Assembly (NCBI RefSeq): GCF_021325795.1
Contig: NZ_JAHPZX010000002.1
Span: 62,001-126,000 of the forward strand
Direction of reading: 5' to 3'
Length of the DNA stretch: 64,000 nt
Origin: Bordetella sp. LUAb4
GTDB taxonomy: Bacteria > Pseudomonadota > Gammaproteobacteria > Burkholderiales > Burkholderiaceae_B
Shown here: piece by piece, positions 8,307 through 18,784 of the stretch
How the letters are laid out: each line of letters starts with the position of its first letter
How positions within the stretch are numbered: position 1 is the stretch's first letter
Translations under genes and position numbers: made by a program
Notes under the pieces: generated by a model
Database searches by the model: none
Seen by the model: only the letters and a program-made list of their open reading frames with translations
What the model was told of the DNA's origin: nothing

Positions 8307-9458
8307 TCAGACTCCTTCGGCCGCGGCTTGCGCCTGCGGGTCGAGCTTTGACGGCACCGGCAGATCGGTGGGTGGCGACGGCTGCACCCAGCCCGGTCGC
8401 CAGGCGCGCAGCTGGAATACCCACGCCAGCACTTCGGCCACGGCCGTGTACAGCGCTATCGGGATTTCCTTGCCCACTTCAACATGTTTGTATAACGCGC
8501 GTGCCAAGGGCGGGGCCTCCAGCATGGGCACGCGGTTTTCCTGGGCGATTTCGCGGATATGGGCCGCGATCAGCCCCATACCCTTGGCGATCACGCGCGG
8601 GGCCGCGCCATCGCCCTCGACGTATTTCAGCGCCACGGCGTAGTGCGTCGGGTTGGTCACCACCACATCCGCGCTGGGAATATTGGCCATCATGCGGCGG
8701 CTCGCGGCCTGGCGCTGCTGCTGGCGCATGCGCGCCTTGAGCAGCGGGTCGCCTTCGCTTTCCTTGAATTCCTTCTTGACGTCGTCCTTGCTCATGCGCA
8801 GCTTCTTCATGTGGCTGAAGATCTGCCAGGGGACGTCGGCCAGCACCAGCAGAATCATCGACCCGATGATGAACGCGCTGCAGGTGGCGACGATCTTGAG
8901 CATGCCCATCAGCCCCACCACCGGGGTGGTGTGCATGAGCGCGATCATGTCGTCATGGTGGCGCCAGATGGCGACAGCGCCGATGCCGCCGACGATGCCC
9001 GCCTTCAGGACGGTCTTGGCCAGCTCGACGACGGTGTTCCAGGAGAAGATGCGGCCGAAACCGGCAATCGGGTCCAGCTTGCCCAAGTTCACTTCCAGGG
9101 GCTTGTTGGACCAGACCAGCCCGCCGATGGCCAGCTGCGCCGCCACGGACACCACGGCGACCACGACGAAGAACGGGGCCAGGACCAGCATGGCCTCACC
9201 CACGCTCTGCACCGCCGTGCTGATCATGACGGTGGTGTCGCGGGGAATGCGGGAATCGAATCCCAGACCGCTATGCAGGATGCCCGCCATGCCGCGATAC
9301 AGCAGCGGCGCGCCCAGCCACAGGTAAGCCAGGCCGGCGACCAGCACCGCGAAGGTGCCGAGTTCGCGCGAACGCGGAACCTGCCCCTCTTCACGCGCCT
9401 TATCCAGGCGCCTGGGAGAGGCGGCTTCGGTTTTTTCGAGGTCGCTTTCTTCTGCCAT
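8307..9458 (-). CDS. flhB: Flagellar type III export switch protein FlhB
   Basis: FlhB sits in the inner membrane and switches export from rod/hook to filament substrates. It opens with the typical EKTEAASPRRLDKAREEGQ, has four membrane segments, and carries the autocleavage motif NPTHYAVALKY, so the Asn-Pro bond needed for the switch is intact. The 383-residue length is normal. About 228 bp without any gene separate it from cheZ. Confidence 0.97.
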   Translation of the reverse strand: MAEESDLEKTEAASPRRLDKAREEGQVPRSRELGTFAVLVAGLAYLWLGAPLLYRGMAGILHSGLGFDSRIPRDTTVMISTAVQSVGEAMLVLAPFFVVVAVVSVAAQLAIGGLVWSNKPLEVNLGKLDPIAGFGRIFSWNTVVELAKTVLKAGIVGGIGAVAIWRHHDDMIALMHTTPVVGLMGMLKIVATCSAFIIGSMILLVLADVPWQIFSHMKKLRMSKDDVKKEFKESEGDPLLKARMRQQQRQAASRRMMANIPSADVVVTNPTHYAVALKYVEGDGAAPRVIAKGMGLIAAHIREIAQENRVPMLEAPPLARALYKHVEVGKEIPIALYTAVAEVLAWVFQLRAWRPGWVQPSPPTDLPVPSKLDPQAQAAAEGV

Positions 9459-9686
9459 GCAGGGGGTGGGTCATGCGGCGGCCATTCCGGGGATGGAGAC
9501 CACTGACAGGCATTGTAGAAAACGTCGGGCGCGCGCGAATGGCGGATAAAAAGGGGGAAATCGGCGTTGTTTGCGCGTGGCCCATTTCCCACGGGGGCTT
9601 TGCCGGTCGATTTGGCCGATTTGCCCCCGCGTCGTTTCACGGACGCTTTGGCTGCTTGGGCCGGCCGCGCCGGCGCGGCCCGCGCC

Positions 9687-10346
9687 TCAGAAGCCCAGGC
9701 TGGCCAGCAGGTCGTCCACCTGGTCCTGGCTGGTCACCACGTCGGCCTTGCCTTCCGGGTTGACCTGAGGACCGTTCAGCAGCGAATTGGCTTCGTCACG
9801 CTTCTCGGTGGGAACGCTGTCCAGCAACACCTGCAGCAGTTCGCGCTCGATGGCGCCGACCACGTCCATCATGCGGACGATGACCTGCCCGGTCAGATCC
9901 TGGAAATCCTGCGCCATCATGATTTCCATCAGCTTGGATTGCGTGATCTGGGTCTGGCCCGGCACGCCCTGCAGGAAAGCACGGGTGTCTTTCACCAGTT
10001 CACGCGCCTGCGGCATCTCCAGGGGCTGGTCGAACCACTCGTTCCAGCGTGAATCCAACTGCTTGGCATTGCGGGCGAGATCTTCCTGCACCGGCTGCGC
10101 CGCGTCCACGGCATTGAGCACGCGGTTGGCGGCCTGCTCTGTCATCTGCGCCACATAACGCAGACGATCGCGGGCGTCAGGGATGGCCTGCGCGGCGTCC
10201 TTGATGGCCTGGTCCAGCCCCAGCTCGCGCATGCTGTCGCGCAACATGCGCGTCAACGAAGCGATGCGGTGGATCAGGTCGCTGGGATCGCCAGTGCCGG
10301 CTGCGGCCTGGGCCTGCGTGGTTTCGGTGGTTTCCGTGCTTTCCAT
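9687..10346 (-). CDS. cheZ: CheY-P phosphatase CheZ
   Basis: CheZ dephosphorylates CheY-P and so ends the tumble signal. The protein has 219 residues and is mainly helical, with the active-site helix region [19 protein letters not shown] (the DxxxQ signature DFQDLTGQ). The C-terminal CheY-binding peptide is seen as [13 protein letters not shown]. It lies 7 bp after cheY. Confidence 0.95.
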   Translation of the reverse strand: MESTETTETTQAQAAAGTGDPSDLIHRIASLTRMLRDSMRELGLDQAIKDAAQAIPDARDRLRYVAQMTEQAANRVLNAVDAAQPVQEDLARNAKQLDSRWNEWFDQPLEMPQARELVKDTRAFLQGVPGQTQITQSKLMEIMMAQDFQDLTGQVIVRMMDVVGAIERELLQVLLDSVPTEKRDEANSLLNGPQVNPEGKADVVTSQDQVDDLLASLGF

Positions 10347-10353
10347 GGCAACC

Positions 10354-10743
10354 TCAACCAGCGATCTTCTCGAAGATCTTGTTCAACTTCTCTTCCAGCG
10401 TGGCCGCGGTGAAGGGCTTGACGACGTAGCCGTTGGCGCCCGCTTGCGCCGCCGCCACGATGTTTTCCTTCTTCGCTTCCGCCGTCACCATCAGCACCGG
10501 CAGTTTGGACAGATTGGGGTCGGCACGGATCTGCTGCAGCATGGACAGGCCGTCCAGATTGGGCATGTTCCAGTCCGACACGACGAACTGGAAGCCGCCA
10601 TTGCGCAGCTTGTCCAGGGCGATGGCGCCGTCCTCGGCCTCATCGACGTTCTCGAAACCCAATTCCTTCAACAGGTTGCGGACGATCCGACGCATCGTCG
10701 GGAAGTCGTCCACCACCAGAATCTTCAAACTTTTGTCAACCAT
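10354..10743 (-). CDS. cheY: Chemotaxis response regulator CheY
   Basis: This is a single receiver domain that binds the FliM switch when phosphorylated. It has the acidic pair DD at 12-13, the phospho-acceptor Asp57 (VSDWNMPN), Thr87 and Lys109 (VVKPFTA), the same positions as in enteric CheY. Two ATG codons stand in tandem at 10746 and 10743. I chose 10743 because GGAG is better spaced for it, giving 129 residues. It is between cheB and cheZ, the Bordetella order. Confidence 0.96.
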   Translation of the reverse strand: MVDKSLKILVVDDFPTMRRIVRNLLKELGFENVDEAEDGAIALDKLRNGGFQFVVSDWNMPNLDGLSMLQQIRADPNLSKLPVLMVTAEAKKENIVAAAQAGANGYVVKPFTAATLEEKLNKIFEKIAG

Positions 10744-10791
10744 CATAGACTCCAAGAAATGCTTGTGCCCTGTGAGCTCGCGCGCGCCGCG

Positions 10792-11853
10792 TCAGACGCG
10801 ATGGCCGCGGTCGCCCACATTGGCAAGGATACGTTCGCTCATTGCGCCCAGCGCAACCACTTCATCCGCCGCGCCCAGGGCGATCGCCTCGCGCGGCATG
10901 CCGAACACCACGCAGCTGGCCTCGTCCTGAGCCAGGGTGCGCGCGCCGGCGCGTTTCATTTCCAGCAGGCCGACAGCGCCATCCTTGCCCATGCCGGTCA
11001 GGATGACACCAATGGCGTTGCGGCCAGCGGCCGCGGCTGCCGAATGAAACAGGACATCGACCGACGGCCGATGCCGGTTCACCGGATCGGACGGATCGAG
11101 TTCGATCACGTAGTTTGCCCCACTGCGGCCCAGGCGCATATGCATTTCGCCGCCCGGCGCCAGATAGACGTGTCCGGGCAACACCCGTTCACCATGCGTG
11201 GCCTCGCGTACGGTCACGCTGCACAAGGCATCGAGCCGCTGCGCGAACGAGCGCGTGAAACCAGCCGGCATATGCTGCGTGATCAGGATGGCGGGGCTAT
11301 CGGCCGGCAGCGGCTGCAGGACATGCCGGATCGCTTCGGTGCCGCCCGTGGAGGCGCCGATGATGACCAGTTTTTCCGAGCTGGACAAGGGCGAACGCAG
11401 GATCTGCGGCGCGGGTCGCGGCGCGTTGGCGTGCGGTGCCGCCGGCAGCCGTGCCTTCGCGGCGGCGCGGATCTTGTCGGCGATCAGCTCGGTATATTCG
11501 AGCAGGCCGTCACGAATCCCCAGCTTGGGCTTGGTGACGAAATCGATGGCGCCCAGTTCCAAGGCGCGCAAGGTGATTTCCGAACCGCGTTCGGTCAGCG
11601 ACGACACCATCAGCACCGGCATGGGCCGCAGGCGCATCAGCTTTTCCAGGAAATCCAGGCCGTCCATGCGCGGCATTTCCACGTCCAGCGTCAGGACGTC
11701 GGGATTATGTTTCTTGATCAGCTCACGCGCGACCAAGGGATCGGGGGCCGTGGCCACCACGGTCATGTCCGGCTGGCTGTTGATGATCTCCGTCATCAAG
11801 CCGCGCACCAGCGCCGAATCGTCCACGCACAATACGTTGATTTTTTTTTGCAT
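10792..11853 (-). CDS. cheB: Chemotaxis methylesterase/deamidase CheB
   Basis: CheB removes methyl groups from chemoreceptors and deamidates them during adaptation. An N-terminal receiver (DD at 11-12, Asp57 in [20 protein letters not shown]) is joined by a Pro/Ala linker to the methylesterase domain, which has the catalytic Ser168 in [12 protein letters not shown], the His-containing block [18 protein letters not shown] and the Asp block [16 protein letters not shown]. The length of 353 residues is typical. No cheD gene is found between cheR and cheB. Confidence 0.97.
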   Translation of the reverse strand: MQKKINVLCVDDSALVRGLMTEIINSQPDMTVVATAPDPLVARELIKKHNPDVLTLDVEMPRMDGLDFLEKLMRLRPMPVLMVSSLTERGSEITLRALELGAIDFVTKPKLGIRDGLLEYTELIADKIRAAAKARLPAAPHANAPRPAPQILRSPLSSSEKLVIIGASTGGTEAIRHVLQPLPADSPAILITQHMPAGFTRSFAQRLDALCSVTVREATHGERVLPGHVYLAPGGEMHMRLGRSGANYVIELDPSDPVNRHRPSVDVLFHSAAAAAGRNAIGVILTGMGKDGAVGLLEMKRAGARTLAQDEASCVVFGMPREAIALGAADEVVALGAMSERILANVGDRGHRV

Positions 11854-11877
11854 CTTTGTGTCGTTCCTGGCCGTTGC

Positions 11878-12732
11878 TTACGACCTGCCCAAACATTCGT
11901 ACACCGTCTGCCCGCGCAGACGAAAATCCCGGCTGATATAGGTGAAATTCTCGGAGTGTCCGGCAAACAACAAACCGCCCGGCTTGAGCAGCGGGACGAA
12001 GCGTTCCAGGATGCGCGCCTGGGTCGGTTTGTCGAAATAGATCATGACGTTGCGGCAGAAGATGGCGTCGAACTTTTCCTGGATGGGCCACGACGGCGCC
12101 AGCAGGTTGAGCATGTCGTAACGCACCAGCGCGGCGATCTCGGGGCGCACGCGCGCTTGTCCCGCCGCCGGGCCCTTGCCCTTGAGGAAGAAGCGGCGCA
12201 GGCGCGCCTCATCGATCTTGGCTACCCGTTCATAGGGATAAACGGCGCTACGCGCCTTCTGCAATACATTGGTGTCGATATCCGTGGCGAACACGCTGGC
12301 ATTGGCCAGGGCGCGGCTGCTCAAGGTCTCGGCCAGCGTGATGGCGATCGAATACGGTTCTTCGCCGGTCGACGCCGCGCAACACCACACCGACACCGGA
12401 TCGGGCCGCGAGGCGACGAACTTCGACAGGATGGGAAAGTGGTGCGACTCGCGAAAGAACGCCGTCAGGTTGGTGGTCAGCGCGTTGACGAAGTCTTCCC
12501 ATTCCGGGTCGCCCACTTCGTGTTCCAACTGGTCCAGGTAGCTGGCGAAATCATTGCGTCCCAGCACCCGCAGACGCCGCGCCAGCCGGCTGTAGACCAT
12601 CTCGCGCTTGTGTTCGCCCAGCGATATTCCCGCCCGCTCGTGGATCATGCGCCGCACGCGCGAGAAATCGGCATCGCGAAAATCGAATTGCCGTTCAACC
12701 TGGAAGGACGGCGCTGCCGCTATCGTCGTCAC
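11878..12732 (-). CDS. cheR: Chemotaxis protein methyltransferase CheR
   Basis: CheR methylates glutamates on chemoreceptors using S-adenosylmethionine. The all-helical N domain is followed by the SAM-binding block WCCAASTGEEPYSIAITLAE and then by the conserved FDAIFCRNVMIYFDKPTQ. The protein has 284 residues. It lies 9 bp after the chemoreceptor gene and 24 bp before cheB. The chemoreceptor encoded next to it lacks an NWETF-like tail, so CheR tethering probably needs another receptor. Confidence 0.96.
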   Translation of the reverse strand: MTTIAAAPSFQVERQFDFRDADFSRVRRMIHERAGISLGEHKREMVYSRLARRLRVLGRNDFASYLDQLEHEVGDPEWEDFVNALTTNLTAFFRESHHFPILSKFVASRPDPVSVWCCAASTGEEPYSIAITLAETLSSRALANASVFATDIDTNVLQKARSAVYPYERVAKIDEARLRRFFLKGKGPAAGQARVRPEIAALVRYDMLNLLAPSWPIQEKFDAIFCRNVMIYFDKPTQARILERFVPLLKPGGLLFAGHSENFTYISRDFRLRGQTVYECLGRS

Positions 12733-12741
12733 AAAGGCCTC

Positions 12742-14439
12742 TCAAACCGCCGCCTGGGCCAGCCGACCGCCCGCGCCCGCCAGCACGGGCGCGCGTTGGC
12801 CGCCCAATTGCTGGGCCGACACGTCGATGACCTGGCCTTGATTGATCTTGAACACGGCCACGGCTTCGGCCAGGCGCTGCGCCTGTTCCTGCAGCGAACC
12901 CGCCGCGGCCGCCGCCTCTTCCACCAGCGCCGCGTTCTGCTGCGTCACTTCGTCCATCTGCGATACCGCCCGGTTGACCTGGTCGATACCGGTGGACTGC
13001 TCTTCGGACGCCGCCGAAATCTCGCCCATGATGTCCGTCACTCGCTTGACCGACGCCACGATCTCTTCCATGGTCGCGCCGGCGCGTTCCACCTGCTGCG
13101 AACCGGCGCCCACCTTGGTCACGGAGTCCTCGATCAGGCCCTTGATTTCCTTGGCGGCCTGGGCGCTGCGTTGCGCCAGCGAGCGCACTTCGCCCGCCAC
13201 CACCGCGAAACCCTTGCCCTGTTCACCGGCACGAGCCGCTTCCACCGCGGCGTTCAGCGCCAGGATGTTGGTCTGGAAGGCAATGCCATCGATCACGCTG
13301 ACGATCTCGGAGATCTTGCGCGAACTGGCCGAAATGCCCTGCATCGTGCTGACCACTTCATTCACCGCCACGCCACCGCGCGCCGCCACGTCCGACGCGC
13401 TGGCCGCCAGTTGATTGGCCTGGCGCGCATTGTCGGCGTTCTGCTTCACGGTCGACGCCAACTGCTCCATGGACGCCGCGGTCTGCTCCAGCGACGCGGC
13501 TTGCTGCTCGGTGCGGCTGGACAGATCGGTATTGCCCGCGGCGATCTCGCGCGAGCCGACGTTGATCTCATCGACCCCGCGCCGCACGGCGGACACCGTG
13601 CGGGTCAGGCTTTCCTGCATGCGCTTGAGCGCCGCGTACAGGCGGCCGATCTCGTTGGTCGAGCGCGTGTCGACGGCTTCCGTCAGGTCGCCCGCCGCGA
13701 TGCGGTCGAAGCGATGCGCGGCGTCGTCCAGCGGATTGATCACGCGGCGACGCAGGAACAGATAGGTGGAGAGCACCAGCAGGATGGCGATCACGCCGCC
13801 CGCGCTGACGGCCAGCAGCACCCACTGGTAGCGCTGCTCGGCTTCGTCGAAGGCGGCCGTATTGTTTTTCGCGCGCCAGGAAGTGAACTGCCCCAGCGCC
13901 AGGTTGAAGCGGTCTTCCATCACGTCCGACACCATCTGGGCGTGCGATTGGAAGTTGGGCAGATCAGCCTTGTCGAGATCGTCGAACAGGGGTTTGACGC
14001 CGCCCTGCATCAGCGCGGCGAAGGCGGCGTCGATTTCCTTGAACTCGTTGTCCAGGCCGGCCGGGTGCGGCATGCCCTGGTAGCGCTTGAATTCCGACTG
14101 GGCCTTGTCATAGGAAATGCGCGCGAAATTCAGCAGGCTCTTGGCCGGGGGAGCCAGTCCAGGTTCCAGGATGACCGGGTCGCCGATGTGCTTGACCACT
14201 TCGCTCAAATGCACCGACGCCGCGCGGCCCAGGCCGATCAGCGTATTCTTGTACTCGGTCACGACGCCTTCCAGCGTCATGGCCAAGGCCTGGTTACGCC
14301 GCATCTCCTGCATCGTGTGGTTGCTGACATACAGCGATGCAACACCCAGCACCGCGCCGAGCACCAGCATCAATGAAAAAAACGCCAGCACGCCAAGCAG
14401 GCTGGCGCGTATCGACATATTGGCGAAGAAACGGCGCAT
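12742..14439 (-). CDS. Methyl-accepting chemotaxis protein (Tsr/Tar type)
   Basis: This is a 565-residue transmembrane chemoreceptor. A first membrane segment at about residues 10-34, a roughly 155-residue periplasmic helical sensor, a second membrane segment ([19 protein letters not shown]) and a HAMP domain precede the cytoplasmic signalling domain. The hairpin tip [20 protein letters not shown] and following [20 protein letters not shown] are intact. The sensor looks like a four-helix bundle, but its ligand cannot be read from sequence. It lies inside the che operon between cheW and cheR. Confidence 0.95.
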   Translation of the reverse strand: MRRFFANMSIRASLLGVLAFFSLMLVLGAVLGVASLYVSNHTMQEMRRNQALAMTLEGVVTEYKNTLIGLGRAASVHLSEVVKHIGDPVILEPGLAPPAKSLLNFARISYDKAQSEFKRYQGMPHPAGLDNEFKEIDAAFAALMQGGVKPLFDDLDKADLPNFQSHAQMVSDVMEDRFNLALGQFTSWRAKNNTAAFDEAEQRYQWVLLAVSAGGVIAILLVLSTYLFLRRRVINPLDDAAHRFDRIAAGDLTEAVDTRSTNEIGRLYAALKRMQESLTRTVSAVRRGVDEINVGSREIAAGNTDLSSRTEQQAASLEQTAASMEQLASTVKQNADNARQANQLAASASDVAARGGVAVNEVVSTMQGISASSRKISEIVSVIDGIAFQTNILALNAAVEAARAGEQGKGFAVVAGEVRSLAQRSAQAAKEIKGLIEDSVTKVGAGSQQVERAGATMEEIVASVKRVTDIMGEISAASEEQSTGIDQVNRAVSQMDEVTQQNAALVEEAAAAAGSLQEQAQRLAEAVAVFKINQGQVIDVSAQQLGGQRAPVLAGAGGRLAQAAV

Positions 14440-14468
14440 CGCTGATTTTCCCCCGATCTATGTGGGCC

Positions 14469-14485
14469 GGTGTCCAGAGGACACC
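14469..14485. other. Stem-loop between cheW and the chemoreceptor gene
   Basis: A perfect inverted repeat GGTGTCC-AGA-GGACACC lies in the 88-bp gap between cheW and the mcp. There is no adjoining T run, so it is unlikely to be a full intrinsic terminator. It may be an mRNA processing or stability element within the operon. Confidence 0.4.
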
Positions 14486-14527
14486 TCCCCCACCCTTTCT
14501 TCTTCCCGCGCGGCCAAGGCCCAGGCC

Positions 14528-15028
14528 TCAGGCGGCGGCTTTTTCCACCAGCGCCATTTCGTCGCTGGTCATCATCTTCTCGATATCCACCAGGATCAGC
14601 ATGCGATCGTCGATCGTGCCCAGGCCCGTCAGGTATTCCGTCGACAGCTTGGCGCCGAACTCGGGGGCCGGACGGATCTGACCGGAATTCAGCATCAGCA
14701 CGTCGGACACGCCATCGACCACGATGCCGACCACGCGGCGATCGAGGTTCAGGATGATGACCACGGTCTGTTCGTTGTATTCGACCTTGCCCAGATTGAA
14801 CTTGATGCGCAGGTCGACGATGGGAACGATGATGCCGCGCAGGTTCGTCACGCCCTTGATGAAGGGCGGCACGTTGGCGATGCGTGTCACGGTGGCCGCG
14901 TCATAGCCGCGGATTTCCTGAACCTTCAGGATGTCGATGCCGTACTCTTCGTCACCCAGCGTGAACACCAGGAATTCGCTACCGACGTCTTCGACGCGGC
15001 TGCTCTGCGATTGCGGTTTGGCTGCCAT
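14528..15028 (-). CDS. cheW: Chemotaxis coupling protein CheW
   Basis: CheW links chemoreceptors to the kinase CheA. The 166-residue protein has the full CheW beta-barrel fold signature: [20 protein letters not shown], then [20 protein letters not shown] and VVDGVSDVL. It begins 13 bp after cheA and its product pairs with the P5 domain of the CheA encoded upstream. Confidence 0.97.
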   Translation of the reverse strand: MAAKPQSQSSRVEDVGSEFLVFTLGDEEYGIDILKVQEIRGYDAATVTRIANVPPFIKGVTNLRGIIVPIVDLRIKFNLGKVEYNEQTVVIILNLDRRVVGIVVDGVSDVLMLNSGQIRPAPEFGAKLSTEYLTGLGTIDDRMLILVDIEKMMTSDEMALVEKAAA

Positions 15029-15041
15029 TGTTGTTTCTCCC

Positions 15042-17294
15042 TCAATTCAGCATGGCTTCGGGTTGCGCCCACTTTTCGCGGTTGGCGCGCGCCAGAGCAA
15101 ACACGTCGATGATCAGGGCGACACTGCCGTCGCCCAGGATGGTGGCGGCGGAAATGCCGGGCACCTTGCGATAATTCGATTCCAGATTCTTCACCACCAC
15201 CTGGTGCTGCCCGACCAGATGGTCGACCAGCAGCGCGAAACGGCGGTCTTCGGCCTGCATGATGACGGCGATGGCCTGCGTCGGATCGGTCTGCGCGTTG
15301 GCCACGCCGAACACCCGATGCATTTCCACCAGCGGCAGGTACTCGCCGCGCACGTGCATCACGCGCTCGTTGCCGGTCACCGAATAGATCTGCTCATTGT
15401 TCGGCTGCAGCGACTCGGTCACGTGGTTCAGCGGCAGGATGAAGGTTTCCTCGCCCACGCGCACCGACATGCCGTCCAGGATGGCCAGCGTCAGCGGCAG
15501 CACGATACGGGTTGTCGTGCCCTGCCCCGTTATGGACGACAGTTGCACATGGCCGCCCATGTCCTGGATATTGCGCCGCACGACGTCCATGCCGACACCG
15601 CGGCCGGAGATGTCGGTAATCTTTTCCGCCGTGGAGAAGCCAGGCGCGAAAATCAGCTGCCAGATTTCGTCGTCGGTGGCGTTGTCGCTGACGGCGATGC
15701 CTTGCTGCACGGCCTTGTTGAGGATGCGCTCACGGTTCAAACCGCCACCGTCGTCGCTGACTTCGATGACGATATTGCCGCCGCTGTGCTGCGCCGACAA
15801 CACCAGTTGGCCCACCGGATCCTTGCCGGCCTCGATGCGCCGTTCCGGCGTCTCGATACCGTGGTCCAGGCTGTTGCGCACCAGGTGGGTGAGCGGATCG
15901 ATGATACGTTCGATCAGGCTCTTGTCCAGTTCGGTGGCGCGGCCGTAAGTCTGCAGTTCGATCTGCTTGCCCATTTTGCCGGCGATGTCGCGGACCAGGC
16001 GGGGGAAGCGGCTGAAGACATAATCCATCGGCATCATGCGGATGGACATGACGGATTCCTGCAGGTCGCGCGCATTGCGCTCGAGCTGCTCCATGCCGTT
16101 GAGCAGGCGATCGTGCAGCACCGGATCCAGCGTGGAGGCCTGTTGCGCCAACATGGCCTGCGTGATGACCAGTTCGCCCACCAGGTTGATGACCTGGTCG
16201 ACTTTCTCGACCCCGACGCGGATCGAGGTCGATTCGCTGGCGTGGCTCGCTTGCGTATTGGCGGCGGCGGGCGCGCGGGCGGCGCGTGCCGGCTCGGGCT
16301 GGGCCGCGGCGGCGGCGGAGGACGCCTGCGCCACGACGGCGGCTGCTTCGTGGGCGGCGGCCTGGGTTGCGGTTGGCGTTGCCGGCTGGGTCACAGACTG
16401 GGTCACAGCCTGGCTCCCCGGCACAGCAGCCGCCGCCGTCACGGCCGGCGGCGCTGCCACGGGCTCGGCTTGCGCCTGCGCGGCGAACTGCTCCGCGGCC
16501 TGGGCGAACTCATCGACGGCCTGGGCGGCGCCGGCGGCCGGGGCCGCTTCGCGCGAGATGGCGATCTGGTCCGCATCCACGATGAAGCAGCAGACCGCTT
16601 CGATATCGTCGGACGAGCAGGTGCTTTCCAGCCACACCGTCAGGCCACCGCCCGCCTTGTCGCTGGCGAGCACCTGACCCAGGTTGCCCATTTCTTCCAG
16701 GATGGAAGCGGCATCCTTTTCCGAGATCTTGGTGATACGCAAACGCAGCGGCAGGTTGCCGGCGGGCGCCGCGGGCTGTGCCGCGACGGGCGCGGGCGTG
16801 GCGGCCGGGGCCGACGCTACAGGGGCGACGGGCGCTACGGGTGCTGCAACGACAGGCGCCGCGGCCACGGGCGTAACCGGCGCGGGCGCCTCGCCCTTGT
16901 GCTCCAGCGCCAGCTGGCGCAGCACCTGGCAAATACGTTCGTAGGCGGCCGCGTCGGGCTCCTCGGAGGCGCGATAGGCATCCAATTGGCTTTTCAACAC
17001 GTCCTTCGTTTCCAGAAAAATATCGATCATGTCGGTGCGCAAGGCCATTTCGCCACGGCGTATCGCATCGAGCAGGTTTTCAAGCAGGTGAGTGGTTTCC
17101 GCCAGCAACGCGAAGGTGCCGAAGGTTGCCGCGCCGCCCTTGATGGAGTGCGCCGCGCGGAAAATCGCATTCAGCTGCTCGATGTCCGGGGAGCCGGCAT
17201 CCAGTTCGAGCAGCAGTTGCTCCATCTGCGCCAGCAGTTCATCCGCTTCATCAAAGAAGGTCTCGTAAAACTGACTCAGGTCAAGACCTGTCAT
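15042..17294 (-). CDS. cheA: Chemotaxis sensor histidine kinase CheA
   Basis: CheA autophosphorylates and passes phosphate to CheY and CheB. The HPt domain carries the phosphorylatable His49 ([15 protein letters not shown]). An unusually Ala/Pro/Val-rich linker of about 200 residues surrounds the CheY-binding P2 region. The dimerisation helices, the ATP-binding boxes ([41 protein letters not shown]) and a CheW-like P5 domain follow. All catalytic motifs are intact in the 750-residue protein. The repetitive linker is low-complexity but in frame. Confidence 0.97.
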   Translation of the reverse strand: MTGLDLSQFYETFFDEADELLAQMEQLLLELDAGSPDIEQLNAIFRAAHSIKGGAATFGTFALLAETTHLLENLLDAIRRGEMALRTDMIDIFLETKDVLKSQLDAYRASEEPDAAAYERICQVLRQLALEHKGEAPAPVTPVAAAPVVAAPVAPVAPVASAPAATPAPVAAQPAAPAGNLPLRLRITKISEKDAASILEEMGNLGQVLASDKAGGGLTVWLESTCSSDDIEAVCCFIVDADQIAISREAAPAAGAAQAVDEFAQAAEQFAAQAQAEPVAAPPAVTAAAAVPGSQAVTQSVTQPATPTATQAAAHEAAAVVAQASSAAAAAQPEPARAARAPAAANTQASHASESTSIRVGVEKVDQVINLVGELVITQAMLAQQASTLDPVLHDRLLNGMEQLERNARDLQESVMSIRMMPMDYVFSRFPRLVRDIAGKMGKQIELQTYGRATELDKSLIERIIDPLTHLVRNSLDHGIETPERRIEAGKDPVGQLVLSAQHSGGNIVIEVSDDGGGLNRERILNKAVQQGIAVSDNATDDEIWQLIFAPGFSTAEKITDISGRGVGMDVVRRNIQDMGGHVQLSSITGQGTTTRIVLPLTLAILDGMSVRVGEETFILPLNHVTESLQPNNEQIYSVTGNERVMHVRGEYLPLVEMHRVFGVANAQTDPTQAIAVIMQAEDRRFALLVDHLVGQHQVVVKNLESNYRKVPGISAATILGDGSVALIIDVFALARANREKWAQPEAMLN

Positions 17295-17309
17295 GGTCGC
17301 CCTTCCCTA

Positions 17310-17702
17310 TCAACTCGGCTGCTCGCCGGACAAATCCAGCAATTCCGTCGCCATTTCCACCAGCAGATCGGGGTCGACCGGCTTGTGCAGCCAGCCGCAT
17401 ACGCCCAGGTCGCGCGCCGCGGTCTTGCTTTCCACGTCGTCCTCGGTGGTCAACACCAGCACGGGCACTTCCTCGTAACGTTCGACCTGACGCAGGCCGG
17501 TGATCAGGCCCAGGCCGCCCATCACGGGCATATTCCAGTCGCTTACCACCAGATCGACCGGCGTCTCTTGCGCAATGGCCAGATCCAGCGCTTCCTTGCC
17601 ATTGCCGGCCGCGACCACTTTCCAGCCGGCGCCGGTAAGCGTTGCTTGAACTATCATGCGCATCGTCGCGGAATCGTCCGCAACCAGAATCGTCGCCGTC
17701 AT
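17310..17702 (-). CDS. CheY-like single-domain response regulator
   Basis: This is a stand-alone 130-residue receiver with DD at 9-10, phospho-acceptor Asp55 ([12 protein letters not shown]), Thr85/Thr86 and Lys107 (LHKPVDP). It lies between motB and cheA, 15 bp before cheA, a position shared by a receiver gene in Bordetella flagellar loci. It differs clearly from the CheY encoded at 10354-10743 and may act as a phosphate sink or a second output of CheA. No output domain is present. Confidence 0.9.
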   Translation of the reverse strand: MTATILVADDSATMRMIVQATLTGAGWKVVAAGNGKEALDLAIAQETPVDLVVSDWNMPVMGGLGLITGLRQVERYEEVPVLVLTTEDDVESKTAARDLGVCGWLHKPVDPDLLVEMATELLDLSGEQPS

Positions 17703-17725
17703 TTACCCAAACTCCCTAGAGTCGA

Positions 17726-18766
17726 TTACGGTGCCGTCGGCGCGGACGCAGCGGGAGTCACTGGCGCGGCGGGGGCGGCGACTGCCGTGGCGGCGGGTGC
17801 TGCTGCCGCCGGCGCCGTCGCCGCTGCCGTGGCGGACGCTACCGGCGTTGCGACGCGCTGCTCTATCGCGTTGCCGACCTGACGCCCATCCTTGCCCGTG
17901 ACCTCGGTGGCCGCGGCATTCTCGCGGTCGAACCGTTCCTGCGTCTCGCGGTTCAACACCACCAGACTGATACGTCTGTTAACGGCAGCATAGGGGTCAT
18001 CCTTAACCAGGCTATAACTGGAAGAAAGGCCCACAACACGTGCTACTTTGTTTTCCGTCATGCCGCCGGCCACCAATTCCTGGCGCGAGGCGTTGGCGCG
18101 GTCCGCCGACAGCTCCCAGTTGCTGTAGGCGCGTTCGCCCCGAGCGTACTGGCTGGCATCGGTGTGGCCGGAGATGCTGATCTTGTTCGGAATGTCGTTG
18201 AGCACCGGCCCGAGCTCGCGCAGGATGTCGCGCATATAGGGCTGCGGCTCGGCCCGGCCGGTGGCGAACATCGGCCGGTTCTGGTTGTCGATGATCTGGA
18301 TGCGCAGCCCTTCGGGCGTCATGTCGATCATCAACTGCGGGCGGAAGTTCTTCAGCAGTGGGCTGGTGTCTATGGTTTTCTCGATGCGTGCGCGCACCTG
18401 TTCCAGACGGCGCTGGTCGCGCCGTTCGGCATCGCCCCTGACCTGGGCTTCCAGACGATTGCCATCGGCGCGGCGGGTATCGCCATCGCTGCGCAAAGGA
18501 TCCGAGCCGCCGCCGGGAATGGCGCTGGTTTCAGCCGAATTGCTGGGGCCGCCGGTCAACGCCACATGCAGAGGCATGCGGAAGTACTCTGCGATACCCT
18601 TGAGTTCCTCGCGCGGCACGACGCTGATCAGCCACATCACGAGGAAGAAGGCCATCATTGCCGTGACGAAGTCGGCGTAAGCGATCTTCCAGCTTCCGCC
18701 ATGATGCCCGCCGCCGGCGGACTTCTTCTTGCGGATGACGACCCGATGATTATTGACGGTAGCCAT
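17726..18766 (-). CDS. motB: Flagellar motor stator protein MotB
   Basis: MotB anchors the stator to peptidoglycan and forms the proton channel with MotA. A single N-terminal membrane helix includes the proton-carrying Asp in AYADFVTAMMAFFLVMWLIS. The plug region and an OmpA-like peptidoglycan-binding domain (ISISGHTDASQYARGERAYS, WELSADRANASRQELVAGG) follow. The last 45 or so residues are an Ala/Pro/Thr-rich tail outside the conserved fold. It lies 18 bp after motA. Confidence 0.96.
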   Translation of the reverse strand: MATVNNHRVVIRKKKSAGGGHHGGSWKIAYADFVTAMMAFFLVMWLISVVPREELKGIAEYFRMPLHVALTGGPSNSAETSAIPGGGSDPLRSDGDTRRADGNRLEAQVRGDAERRDQRRLEQVRARIEKTIDTSPLLKNFRPQLMIDMTPEGLRIQIIDNQNRPMFATGRAEPQPYMRDILRELGPVLNDIPNKISISGHTDASQYARGERAYSNWELSADRANASRQELVAGGMTENKVARVVGLSSSYSLVKDDPYAAVNRRISLVVLNRETQERFDRENAAATEVTGKDGRQVGNAIEQRVATPVASATAAATAPAAAAPAATAVAAPAAPVTPAASAPTAP

Positions 18767-18784
18767 CTATCTTTCCCGAACGCC

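Noticed and set aside
10183-14376. A plus-strand open frame of almost 1400 codons opposite cheY, cheB, cheR and the chemoreceptor
   Set aside because: It is antisense to well-identified chemotaxis genes and rich in Arg, His, Gln and Gly, typical of the high-GC shadow frame. No domain is recognisable.
16250-16900. Repetitive Ala/Pro/Val-coding DNA in cheA, first considered as a tandem repeat
   Set aside because: It is the in-frame flexible linker between CheA domains, low in complexity but without a true repeat unit.
14931-17882. A plus-strand frame of 983 codons opposite cheA and the CheY-like gene
   Set aside because: It mirrors cheA, whose catalytic motifs are all intact on the other strand. 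Composition is that of a shadow frame.
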